From JAWKJY01 sp041393535 (GTDB lineage Bacteria; Actinomycetota; Thermoleophilia; Gaiellales; Gaiellaceae): DNA of 64,000 bases. Of the stretch, positions 35,446 through 43,655 are shown piece after piece. Location of the stretch: the NCBI GenBank assembly GCA_041393535.1, contig JAWKJY010000007.1, forward strand, positions 1 through 64,000, given 5' to 3'. The first letter of the stretch is position 1. Every line of letters starts with the position of its first letter. A program made the position numbers and the translations under genes. A model generated the notes under the pieces. It saw only the letters and a list, made by a program, of their open reading frames with translations, was not told the origin of the DNA and made no database searches.

Positions 35446-36846
35446 ATGACGAACCAGACAACCGAAACCGACCCTCAGTACCTCGACGACCCGACCGTCT
35501 GGACGACCGGTCCCGACGGCAAGCTGATCCCCGACTACGACGCGACCATCCCCACGATCAACGAGGGGGAGGTGGTTCGCGGCACCGTCGTCCGAGTCGA
35601 CAAGGACGAGGTGCTGGTCGACATCGGCTACAAGTCCGAAGGGGTCATCCCGGTTTCGGAGCTGTCGATCCGCCGCTCCGTGAACCCCGCCGACGAGGTG
35701 CGGCTGGGCGACGAGATCGACGCGCTGGTGATGACGAAGGAGGACGCCGAGGGGCGTCTGATCCTGTCGAAGAAGCGCGCCCGCTTCGAGATGGCGTGGA
35801 AGCGCATCGAGGCGGCGAACGAGAGCGGCGAGGCCGTCGAGGGCACCGTGATCGAGGTCGTCAAGGGCGGCCTGATCCTCGACCTCGGCGTCCGCGGCTT
35901 CCTGCCCGCGTCGCTCGTCGACATCCGTCGCGTCCAGAACCTCGACGAGTTCCTCGGCACGCAGCTCCGCTGCAAGGTGATCGAGCTGAACCGCAGCCGG
36001 AACAACGTCGTCCTGTCCCGCCGCGCCGTGCTCGAGGACGAGCGCAAGGACATGCGCCAGGCGATCCTCGACCGGCTCTCGCCGGGCGACGTCGTCGAGG
36101 GCACGATCTCGAACATCGTCGACTTCGGCGCCTTCGTCGACCTCAAGGGGATCGACGGCCTGATCCACATCTCGGAGCTGTCCTGGAGCCACGTGAACCA
36201 CCCGTCCGAGGTGCTCGAGATCGGCCAGAACGTCAAGGTCAAGGTGCTCGACATCGACCGCGACCGGCAGCGCATCTCGCTCGGCCTGAAGCAGACGCAG
36301 ACCGACCCGTGGCAGCAGGTGATCGACGCCTACGACGAGAGCGACGTCGTCGAGGGCCGCGTCACGAAGGTCGTCACCTTCGGCGCGTTCGTCGAGATCC
36401 TCCCCGGCGTCGAGGGGCTCGTCCACATCTCCGAGCTTGCCCAGCACCACGTCGAGAACCCGCGCGAGATCGTCCAGCAGGGCGAGGACGTCAGGGTCAA
36501 GATCATCGAGATGGACGCCGACCGGCGCCGCCTCTCGCTCTCGATCAAGAAGGTCGAGCCCGGCGAGACGGTGAAGCCGCGGATCGCGCCGCTCGCGCCG
36601 CTGCCCAAGGCCGCGCCCGTCGCGGAGGAGGCTCCGGCCGGGGACGACGAGGCGCCCGCCGCCGACGTCGAGCCGGCCGCCGAGGACGCCCCGGTCGGGG
36701 TCGAGGCCGCGGCGGAGGAGCCGGCCGCCGAGGCCGAGCCCGCCGCCGACGAGCCCGTCACCGAGGCCGAGCCCGCTGCGGAGGAGCCCGTCGCCGACGA
36801 GCCCGAGGCCGAGCCCGCGGCCGACGACGCGGACGCCGTCTCCTAG
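35446..36846 (+). CDS. rpsA: 30S ribosomal protein S1
   Basis: The 466-aa RNA-binding protein has four S1 domains (starting near residues 40, 124, 210 and 295). The last two carry the classic GTISNIVDFGAFVDL / GLIHISELSW and GRVTKVVTFGAFVEI / GLVHISEL. An acidic Ala/Glu/Pro tail (about 375-466) follows, common in actinobacterial S1. The four-domain form differs from the six-domain proteobacterial S1. It helps leadered mRNAs bind ribosomes. coaE follows at once and is likely cotranscribed. Confidence 0.95.
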   Translation: MTNQTTETDPQYLDDPTVWTTGPDGKLIPDYDATIPTINEGEVVRGTVVRVDKDEVLVDIGYKSEGVIPVSELSIRRSVNPADEVRLGDEIDALVMTKEDAEGRLILSKKRARFEMAWKRIEAANESGEAVEGTVIEVVKGGLILDLGVRGFLPASLVDIRRVQNLDEFLGTQLRCKVIELNRSRNNVVLSRRAVLEDERKDMRQAILDRLSPGDVVEGTISNIVDFGAFVDLKGIDGLIHISELSWSHVNHPSEVLEIGQNVKVKVLDIDRDRQRISLGLKQTQTDPWQQVIDAYDESDVVEGRVTKVVTFGAFVEILPGVEGLVHISELAQHHVENPREIVQQGEDVRVKIIEMDADRRRLSLSIKKVEPGETVKPRIAPLAPLPKAAPVAEEAPAGDDEAPAADVEPAAEDAPVGVEAAAEEPAAEAEPAADEPVTEAEPAAEEPVADEPEAEPAADDADAVS

Positions 36847-36847
36847 G

Positions 36848-37441
36848 TTGGGGAGGCGGCCGGTCGCCGTCGGGATCACCGGCGGCATCGGAGCGGGCAA
36901 GAGCGAGACGCTGAAGGCGTTCGCGCGGCACGGCGCTGCGACGGTCTCGTCCGACGAGATCGTCCATCGGATGCTGCGCGAGGACGCGGAGGTCAAGCAG
37001 GCGATCCTCGAGCACTTCGGCAAGGACGTGCTCGACGGCGCCGGCGAGATCGACCGCGGGTCGGTCGGCGCGATCGTCTTCAACGACCCGCAGGCGCTCG
37101 CCTGGCTCGAGCAGCTCCTCCACCCGCGCGTCTCCGCCGTGTACCTGCGCTGGCGCGACGAGCTGGCCGCGCAGCCGGACCCGCCGGCGATCTGCGCGAC
37201 CGAGGTGCCGCTGCTCTACGAGTCCGGGGCGGAGGAGTGGTTCGACGCGATCGTCGCCGTCACGGCCGACCCGAAGCTCCGGGCGAGCCGCTTCCTGCGC
37301 CCGGACCTCGCGCTGCGCGAGGCGCGCCTGATCCCCGACGAGGAGAAGGTCGCGCGCGCGGACTTCAGCTTCGTCAACGACGGCTCCCTGGAGGAGCTCG
37401 ATGCCTTCGTCAGCGGGGTGATCGAGCAGCTGACGCGATGA
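36848..37441 (+). CDS. coaE: Dephospho-CoA kinase
   Basis: It catalyses the last step of CoA synthesis, phosphorylating the 3'-OH of dephospho-CoA. The 197-aa P-loop protein has VGITGGIGAGKSETLKAFA, VSSDEIVHRMLRED, HPRVSAVYLRW, VPLLYESGAEEWFD and a typical DFSFVNDGSLEEL end. The TTG start at 36848 lies 1 base after the rpsA stop. Its TGA overlaps the transglycosylase ATG. panB and panC, earlier CoA-pathway genes, lie at the far end of the window. Confidence 0.94.
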   Translation: MGRRPVAVGITGGIGAGKSETLKAFARHGAATVSSDEIVHRMLREDAEVKQAILEHFGKDVLDGAGEIDRGSVGAIVFNDPQALAWLEQLLHPRVSAVYLRWRDELAAQPDPPAICATEVPLLYESGAEEWFDAIVAVTADPKLRASRFLRPDLALREARLIPDEEKVARADFSFVNDGSLEELDAFVSGVIEQLTR

Positions 37442-38016
37442 GGGGCTGGCCGCGCCGGGGTGCGCTCGCCGGCCTCGCGGTCGTGCTCGTCGTCGCCGGC
37501 GTGGTCGCGGGCGGCTGGGTCGTGGTGGAGCGGGACGAGCCGACCTGGTTCGCCCGGATGCGCTACCCGCTCGAGTACGACCACATCGTCGCCGGGCACG
37601 CGCGGAACTACGACCTGGACGGCGCGCTCCTCGCCGCCGTGATCTACCGCGAGAGCGGCTTCGACCCGGACGCGCACTCGTCGTCGGGCGCCGTCGGCCT
37701 GATGCAGCTCCTCCCGTCGACCGCGCGCGGCATCGCGCGGCTCACGGGCGGGACGCGCTTCGTCGTGCGCGACCTCTACGACCCCGAGGTGAACGTCCGC
37801 TACGGGGCGTTCTACCTCCGGCGGCTGCTCGTCAGGTACGACGGTCGCGTCGACCTGGCGCTCGCCGCGTACAACGCCGGCCAGGCGAACGTCGACCGCT
37901 GGCTGGCGCGCGGCGAGGGGATCGGCTTCGCCGAGACGCGCGACTACGTCGACGACGTCGTCCGGCTGCGGGCGGTCTACCGCCGCGCGTACGGCGACCG
38001 GCTGCCCGCGGCCTGA
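37438..38016 (+). CDS. Lytic transglycosylase (SLT domain)
   Basis: The 192-aa product has an N-terminal membrane anchor (ALAGLAVVLVVAGVVAGG) and then an SLT domain with catalytic Glu in AAVIYRESGFDPDAHSS, GAVGLMQLLPSTARGIA and LALAAYNAGQANVDRW. Such enzymes cleave peptidoglycan with formation of anhydromuramic acid, outside the membrane. Its ATG overlaps the coaE stop. A strong hairpin follows. Confidence 0.9.
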   Translation: MRGWPRRGALAGLAVVLVVAGVVAGGWVVVERDEPTWFARMRYPLEYDHIVAGHARNYDLDGALLAAVIYRESGFDPDAHSSSGAVGLMQLLPSTARGIARLTGGTRFVVRDLYDPEVNVRYGAFYLRRLLVRYDGRVDLALAAYNAGQANVDRWLARGEGIGFAETRDYVDDVVRLRAVYRRAYGDRLPAA

Positions 38017-38022
38017 ACGCCG

Positions 38023-38050
38023 ACGGGCCCGGCGCGCACGCCGGGCCCGT
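38023..38050. terminator. Bidirectional hairpin terminator
   Basis: Perfect 12-bp arms ACGGGCCCGGCG / CGCCGGGCCCGT around CGCA, between two convergent genes. Confidence 0.7.
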
Positions 38051-38073
38051 GGCCGAGCCGGTGCCGGCGTCGG

Positions 38074-38700
38074 CTAGCGCCCGGCGAAGGGGTCGACGAA
38101 GACGTCGTCGACGAACCAGACCCCGCCGCCGCCCTGGACGGTGAACGTCAGCTGCGCCGTCGCGGTGCCGTCGTGCGCGAAGATCCACGTGCCCGCCTGG
38201 ATGCCCCAGTCGAAGCGCGGCGACACGTACCAGCCCTCGTGGCCGGGCGGCAGCAGCGTCCCGAGGTAGTAGCTCGCGACGGAGCCCGCGGCGTTGCGCA
38301 GGGTCACGCTGACGTTGAGCTGCGAGTAGTTCGGCGTGCCGCCGCTCGTGCGGGCCGTCCGCACGACGAGGCGCGCGAGCGGGTCGTCGGCGGTGATGCA
38401 GAACGCCGGGCTCGTCGCCGAGCCGGCGATCCGCAGCGAGCGCTTGTCCTCGGGGGAGCGGAGGTAGAGGGTCTCGTTCCCGGACACGACGGACGCGTTC
38501 GACAGCGCCCAGGCGGGGCTGCCGCTCTCGAAGCTGCCCCCGGGCGCCAGGAAGTAGCTGTTCGCGTCGCCCGGGAAGGGCTTGCTCAGCGTCCGCGTGC
38601 CACAGGTGGCCGCGCCGGCCGGCGACGCGGAGACCAGGATCGCGGCGAGCGCCGCGAGCGGGAGGAGCAGGGACGAGACGCGCAGGGACGGGAGCTTCAT
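38074..38700 (-). CDS. Secreted protein of unknown function
   Basis: The 208-aa product has a signal peptide (LLLPLAALAAILVSASPAGA) and a mature domain of beta character (FLAPGGSFESGSPAWALSNA, YLRSPEDKRSLRIAGSA, VWFVDDVFVDPF) resembling a carbohydrate-binding-type jelly roll. No catalytic residues are recognised. GGAGGT sits 8-9 bases before the ATG. An 11-codon frame (from 38732) ends in an ATGA overlap with this start. It is convergent with the transglycosylase. Confidence 0.65.
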   Translation of the reverse strand: MKLPSLRVSSLLLPLAALAAILVSASPAGAATCGTRTLSKPFPGDANSYFLAPGGSFESGSPAWALSNASVVSGNETLYLRSPEDKRSLRIAGSATSPAFCITADDPLARLVVRTARTSGGTPNYSQLNVSVTLRNAAGSVASYYLGTLLPPGHEGWYVSPRFDWGIQAGTWIFAHDGTATAQLTFTVQGGGGVWFVDDVFVDPFAGR

Positions 38701-38824
38701 CGTGAAGTACCTCCGGGAGGGGGCAGCCGCATTCGAGCCCCATCCTCGTCTCCCGGCCCCGCCTGCGATATCCCTCGCCGGGGTGAGCGGGCTCCCGCGT
38801 TCCGGTACGTCTGCCGGCGGTGCG

Positions 38825-40117
38825 CTACGCCCGATCCGGGGACCCGGTGCGGGCCCGGCGGCTGGCGCGCTTGCGCTCGTACATCCGCTCGTCGGCCTCG
38901 GCGACGGCTGCGCCGATCGTCGGCTCGGGCGGGGTCGAGGCGCAGCCGATCGAGGCGGCGAGGCGGAAGCCGTCGAGCCCGGGGTGCGCCGCGACCGCGT
39001 CCGCGAGGAGCGCGTGCGCCTCCGCGCAGAGCGTCGGCGACGGGTGCAGGACGAGCACGCCGAGCTCGTCGCCCCCGAGGCGCGCGACGAGGGCGCCCGG
39101 TGGGGCGGTCCGGGCGACGAGGCGTGCGGTCTCGCGGATCACGGCGTCGCCGAAGGCGTGCCCGCGGGTGTCGTTCGCCTCCTTCAGCCCGTCGACGTCG
39201 AGGAGCGCGATCGCGGCCGGCGTGCGCGCCGCTGCGACCTCGGCGAGCCGCTCCTCCCAGGCGAGGCGGTTCGCGAGGCCCGTCAGCAGGTCGACCCGCG
39301 CGGTCGCCGCGGCGTGCTCGTACGCGCTCGAGAGCGCGATCGTCCGGGCGATCTGCCGCTTGCGGTCCCACGACAGGAACGCGAGCAGCGCGGTCAGCGA
39401 GAGGACGCCGGCGAACGCGTAGCGATGCTGGACGGCGGCCAGGGCCGCGAGCAGGCCGATCGGCGCGAGCAGCGCGTCGACGACGTAGGTGCGCGCCAGG
39501 GCGGGGAGGAGCTCGCGGGGCGCGACGCCGACGCCGATCGTCTCGCGGACGAGCGAGCTGACGAGGTCGAACGCGAACTGCGCCGCGAGCGCGAGCAGGT
39601 AGACGGGCGCGTCGCTCCAGGCCGGCGGGCCCGGGTCGAGCGCCAGGAAGACGAGCGCGGGCCCGACGGCGTGCCACGAGTAGGAGAGCCGCACGAGCGC
39701 CCGGTCGGCCGGCATCCGCCCGCGCACGACCCCGGGGATCGAGCCGAGCGCGTAGCCGAGCGCGACCAGCAGCGGCACGAGGCCCGGCGGCGCGACGAAG
39801 AGCATCGGCACGAGGACGATCTGCGTCGGGAGGAAGACGCCGGGGCCGAGCTCGAACTCGACGCGCGCGGTCAGCGCGTGGCAGGCGACGAGCAGCGCGA
39901 GGACGCCGGGCCCGGGCGCGGGGCCGGCGGTGGCGGCGAGCAGGATCGCGACGAGCGCGAAGCCCGCGCCGACGAGGATCGTGGTGACCTGCTCGCGTCC
40001 GTGCAGCGGCGACTCGACGCGGCGGCGCGAGGCGCCGACCAGGTGCGTCTCGTCGAGGCCGAGCACGTCGTCGGCCAGGCGGACGGGCGCGCTGGCCGCA
40101 GCGCCTGGATGGTCCAT
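38825..40117 (-). CDS. Membrane-bound GGDEF-domain diguanylate cyclase
   Basis: The 430-aa product from ATG 40117 has about 8 membrane helices in the first 250 residues, a linker (ARTIALSSAYEHAAATARVD) and then a GGDEF domain (LTGLANRLAWEERL, ALLDVDGLKEANDTRGHAFGD). The signature reads GGDEL instead of GGDEF, a small change that may keep activity. No RxxD inhibitory site is obvious five residues upstream. It would make c-di-GMP. GTG 40177 is an alternative start, within a palindrome. The upstream gene is on the same strand. Confidence 0.85.
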   Translation of the reverse strand: MDHPGAAASAPVRLADDVLGLDETHLVGASRRRVESPLHGREQVTTILVGAGFALVAILLAATAGPAPGPGVLALLVACHALTARVEFELGPGVFLPTQIVLVPMLFVAPPGLVPLLVALGYALGSIPGVVRGRMPADRALVRLSYSWHAVGPALVFLALDPGPPAWSDAPVYLLALAAQFAFDLVSSLVRETIGVGVAPRELLPALARTYVVDALLAPIGLLAALAAVQHRYAFAGVLSLTALLAFLSWDRKRQIARTIALSSAYEHAAATARVDLLTGLANRLAWEERLAEVAAARTPAAIALLDVDGLKEANDTRGHAFGDAVIRETARLVARTAPPGALVARLGGDELGVLVLHPSPTLCAEAHALLADAVAAHPGLDGFRLAASIGCASTPPEPTIGAAVAEADERMYERKRASRRARTGSPDRA

Positions 40118-40158
40118 GGCACGGTGATCGGCGGTCAGCCGGCGGAGTCCAGTCGCGC

Positions 40159-40180
40159 CGTGTGGCGAGATCGCCACACG
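40159..40180 (-). terminator. Palindrome between two minus-strand genes
   Basis: CGTGTGGCGA / TCGCCACACG, 10-bp arms with a 2-base centre, 10 bases after the stop of the 40191-41840 gene and 41 bases before the diguanylate cyclase ATG. It may be a terminator or an operator. Confidence 0.5.
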
Positions 40181-40190
40181 ACGGGCCCGC

Positions 40191-41840
40191 CTAGGGCGTG
40201 CCCAGGCGCGCCCAGAGGTTCTCGAGCATCGTGCCGACCGAGAAGAGCCGCGCGCTGCCCGCCCACGCCAGGACGCCGGCGGCGAAGACCCTCGCGCCCG
40301 CCTGGGTCTCGTAGTACGTCATCTCGGGGCCGAGGCCCGGCCCGAGCAGGTTCGGGATCGTCGCGAGCAGGATCGTCCCGTCCGGCGAGTCGGCCGTGCG
40401 CTGGTCGATCTCGATCCCGTAGTTCCCGAAGCGGCGTCCGTTCGTCAGCGTCGTCCCCTCGAAGAGCCAGGGCGCCGCGTCCGCGCCGACGACGACGTAC
40501 GCGTCCTGGAGCGAGCCGTCGTCGTTCGCCCGGTACTGCACGCCGATCAGCGCGGCCTCGGGCCGGCCCAGGTCGCGCCACCGCCGTACGCGCGTCACCG
40601 TCTGCCCGCGCCGGTCGACGCGCCAGAAGAAGCTGTTCGACGAGAGGAACATCAGGTTGCCGCCGAGGTCGCGGTAGCGCTCGACGAGGTCGTACGCCCG
40701 CGTCGTCACGTACTCCGAGTGCCCGGGGAAGACGATTAGGTCGTACGTCCTCGCGAGCGTGTCGCCGTCGCGGAAGCGCGCGATGTCCTCGTCTGCGAGC
40801 ACGTCGACGACCTTGCCGCGCCGGTCGAGCCAGCGGAGGAACGGCAGGTCGTACAGCCGGTAGCGGAACGGAACGCCGCGGGTGAGGTGCGGGCGGGTCA
40901 GGTCGACCGTCCGCTGGCGGCCCGACGCGTACCAGGTGTCGCCCCAGCCGTCCCCGTCGGCGTCCTGGAAGTTGTACGCCTGCCACGTGTCGGTCGGCAG
41001 CACGACGGCGACGCGGCTCGCCTGGCCGAGCACGGCCGGGCGGACGACGAACGGCGCGAAGCCGACGCGCCCGTCCGCGGCCTCGATCCGCGCCGCGTAG
41101 AGCCCGCTCGGCCAGTCGCCGATACCGATCCTGACCCGCTGCGGGGCGTTGCGCTTCCCGCGCCACGAGATCGTCGCCGGATCGGAGACGGGCACGCCGA
41201 GCAGCACGTCGTTCCGCGTCGTCGTCTCCTCCTCGGGGCCGGCGTGCAGGAGCGTGATCGTGACCGCGCGCGCGTCCGTCGCGATCGAGAGCTCCGCCTG
41301 CTCGCCCGGGGCGTAGCTCTGCCGGGTGAACGCCGCGTCGACGCCCTGGACGCGGACGACCGGCGCCGGCTGGACGAGGCACGGCACCGGCTGCGCGCAG
41401 CCGTACTGGCGAACCCGGCCGCGCGCGTCGCGGACGGTCAGGGCGAGGACGTACGTGCGCGGCTCGAGCGTCGCCGGCGGCCGCCAGCGCAGCGTGTGGC
41501 GCCCGGCCCCGAGCCGGACGACCTGCTCGTGCACGACCGACTCGAGCGTCTTGCGCGTGGTGAAGGCCTGCAGCGTCACCCGGGCCGGCCGCTTCAGCCG
41601 GAACGTGACGACCGCCCGGTCGCGGAAGCCGTCGCCGTTCGGGGAGATCGTCGCCAGCAGCCGCCGGTCACCGGCGAACGGAGGGCCGCCGTTCGTCACG
41701 CGCAGCCCGAGCAGCGCCGGGGCGCCCGTCGCCGCCGGGGCGGGCGGCTGCGGCCCCGCGCCGGCGGCCGCCGGGCCGGCGGCGACGGCGGCGAGGACGA
41801 GGGCGACCACGCCCGCGGCGACCTGTCGACGGGCGAGCAT
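40191..41840 (-). CDS. Secreted N,N-dimethylformamidase beta-like protein
   Basis: The 549-aa product has a signal peptide (VVALVLAAVAAGPAAAGAG), a beta-sandwich region (ATISPNGDGFRDRAVVTFRL, resembling a FlgD-like Ig module) and a C-terminal domain like the dimethylformamidase large subunit. The latter includes LPTDTWQAYNFQDADGDGWG, VFPGHSEYVTTRAYDL and GGNLMFLSSNSFFWRV. Its real substrate is unknown. TACACT lies 11 bases before the ATG. Confidence 0.72.
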   Translation of the reverse strand: MLARRQVAAGVVALVLAAVAAGPAAAGAGPQPPAPAATGAPALLGLRVTNGGPPFAGDRRLLATISPNGDGFRDRAVVTFRLKRPARVTLQAFTTRKTLESVVHEQVVRLGAGRHTLRWRPPATLEPRTYVLALTVRDARGRVRQYGCAQPVPCLVQPAPVVRVQGVDAAFTRQSYAPGEQAELSIATDARAVTITLLHAGPEEETTTRNDVLLGVPVSDPATISWRGKRNAPQRVRIGIGDWPSGLYAARIEAADGRVGFAPFVVRPAVLGQASRVAVVLPTDTWQAYNFQDADGDGWGDTWYASGRQRTVDLTRPHLTRGVPFRYRLYDLPFLRWLDRRGKVVDVLADEDIARFRDGDTLARTYDLIVFPGHSEYVTTRAYDLVERYRDLGGNLMFLSSNSFFWRVDRRGQTVTRVRRWRDLGRPEAALIGVQYRANDDGSLQDAYVVVGADAAPWLFEGTTLTNGRRFGNYGIEIDQRTADSPDGTILLATIPNLLGPGLGPEMTYYETQAGARVFAAGVLAWAGSARLFSVGTMLENLWARLGTP

Positions 41841-41851
41841 TGCCGCGACCG

Positions 41852-41857
41852 AGTGTA
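41852..41857 (-). promoter_or_regulatory. -10 element of the dimethylformamidase-like gene
   Basis: TACACT on the minus strand, 11 bases before ATG 41840. Confidence 0.4.
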
Positions 41858-41912
41858 CGCAGGCCCGCAGACCTGCCGCGGGGCCGTCGTCCGGCGCCGA
41901 CCCAGTGCGACG

Positions 41913-43495
41913 CTACCGCACGACGGCCGCGCCCTCGATCGAGATCCGCTGGTCGACTGCGTCGAACTCCCCGGTGTCCGTGCCGGGACCGCCGTTCGCC
42001 TTGTCCCGTGTGCCGTCACGCGCCTCGAAGACGTCGTCGTCGGGCCCACCGAGCAGGATGTCGCGATTCGGGCCGCCGACGAGCGTGTCCTTGCCGACGC
42101 CGCCCAGCACGGTGTCCCGTCCCGGGCCGCCGCGCAGCGACGGGTCGTTGCCCGAGCCGCCGTCGATCCGGTCGTCGCCGGGCCCGCCGTCGATCCGGTC
42201 GCGGCCCGGCCCGCCGATCAGGCCCGTCAGCGCGTTGTCGTTCCCGGGCCCGCCCTCGATCGTGTCGTTCCCGGGGCCGCCGTCGATCTCGTCGCGCCCG
42301 CCGTCGCCGTGCAGCGCGTCGATCCCCCGCTCGCCGGCGATCGCGTCGTCGCCGTCGCCGCCGTCGATCGTGTCGCCTCCGGGCCCGCCGGACAGCCGGT
42401 CGTCCGCCGCTGCCCACGATCCTGTCGTCGCCCGTGTCGGTCGGCGCGCAGTCGACCTCGCTGGCAGGGAGCTGGAACGGCGCCGAGAGGAGGCGGCCGC
42501 GAGCGCCCCGACGATCTGCTCGGCGGTCGTGGCGGGCGAGTCGCCGGTCAGGGTGTGCCCGATCGACCCCGGGGTCGCGGGGTGCGCGTCCGCGAACAGC
42601 CGGTCGTCGCCGCCGCAGCCGAAGGAGCCACCGAACCCCTCCAGCACCGAGCCGGCGACGATCGTGTCCGCCCCGCCGCCACCGTAGGCCAGCGTGGCGC
42701 CCTGGCCGCCCGATCGTGTCGTTCCCAGCCCGCCGAGGACGATCGTCGCCGATGCCGTCGTAGACGCGATCGTCGCCTCGTCCCGCCGCGGTGACTGGTC
42801 GACCCCGCTCCGCCGAGGATCAGGTCGTTGCCGCCGCGACCAGAAGACCGTGTCGTCGCCGCGAGGGCGCAGATGACGTCATCCCCCTCGGTGCCCTCGA
42901 TCGTCTCGCCGTCGTCGGTTCCCACGATCGCTCCGGCCGGGCAGGCCGGCTCCTCGATGCACACGTCGCCGCTCACGGCCGGCGCGCGCAGGCGCGGGTT
43001 GACGCACGGGTCGGGCGGCTCGGGGGCCGGCTCGAGGTCGACGTAGCAGGCCGGCGTCGACCCGTTGCCGCCGAACTCGAGCTGCGACCGGGGGATCCTG
43101 ATCGTGGTCGGGGCAGCGCCCCCCTCGCCCGGGTTGATGTCGCAGGCGGGCACGGGAGCCGAGAGCGAGACCGACTCCCAGGAGCCGACCACGAAGCCGG
43201 GCGACGGCCGTGCGACGAGCGTGATCGACCCGCCCGAGAGGCTCGTGAAGAACTGCTGGCAGCCCGTCGCCCGGTCCTCGTCCGTGTCGAAGTCCTCCGT
43301 CAGCTCGGAGATCGCCAGGGTGCACGAGAAGCCGCTCCCTGTCACGCGCGCCCCGGGGTCCTCGTCGTCGAGCTCGATCCGCAGCCCGCCCTTCGCGTCG
43401 CTCGGGATGGCCGTCGGCGCCGAGAGGGCGAGCGCGGCAGACGGGATGAGAAGGGTGCCGATGACGGCGACGAGCACCGTGACGAGGCGATTCAT
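41913..43495 (-). pseudogene. Secreted RTX-repeat calcium-binding protein, frameshifted
   Basis: ATG 43495, with GGAAGGAG just upstream, gives a signal peptide (TVLVAVIGTLLIPSAALA) and a non-repeat domain. RTX repeats begin in VGTDDGETIEGTEGDDVI and continue in other frames to DGGPGNDTIEGGPGND and GGPDDDVFEARDGTRD. Several frame changes between about 42400 and 42850 break the reading frame, so the middle of the repeat region is not readable. Repeat slippage, decay or assembly error could each explain it. It is divergent from uvrB. Confidence 0.7.
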
Positions 43496-43557
43496 GACCC
43501 GAGGACTCCTTCCGTCTGGGCGGCCGTCGGCATCCACGGGAGGACGAGCCGCGTCAT
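43492..43557 (-). CDS. Putative 21-codon leaderless leader ORF
   Basis: ATG 43557 sits 7 bases after TAGCGT. The frame MTRLVLPWMPTAAQTEGVLG ends in a TGA overlapping the RTX ATG (ATGA), and the ribosome site for the RTX gene lies inside it. Confidence 0.35.
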   Translation of the reverse strand: MTRLVLPWMPTAAQTEGVLGS

Positions 43558-43564
43558 GGGCGTC

Positions 43565-43570
43565 ACGCTA
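43565..43570 (-). promoter_or_regulatory. -10 element of the RTX unit
   Basis: TAGCGT, 7 bases before the mini-ORF ATG at 43557. Confidence 0.45.
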
Positions 43571-43590
43571 CGGCCTCGCGGCCCGTCCGT

Positions 43591-43610
43591 CCATGTGGGA
43601 ACCCACATGG
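43591..43610. promoter_or_regulatory. 20-bp inverted repeat between uvrB and the RTX gene
   Basis: CCATGTGGG / CCCACATGG separated by AA. It overlaps the expected -35 of the RTX promoter and lies 33 bases upstream of the uvrB -10. It does not match the LexA consensus seen at uvrA. Confidence 0.55.
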
Positions 43611-43643
43611 TTTGGCCCGGCGGGCGGCGACGCCCGCGGGGGC

Positions 43644-43649
43644 TACGAT
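43644..43649 (+). promoter_or_regulatory. -10 element of uvrB
   Basis: TACGAT, 6 bases before the uvrB ATG. Confidence 0.5.
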
Positions 43650-43655
43650 GGCCGG

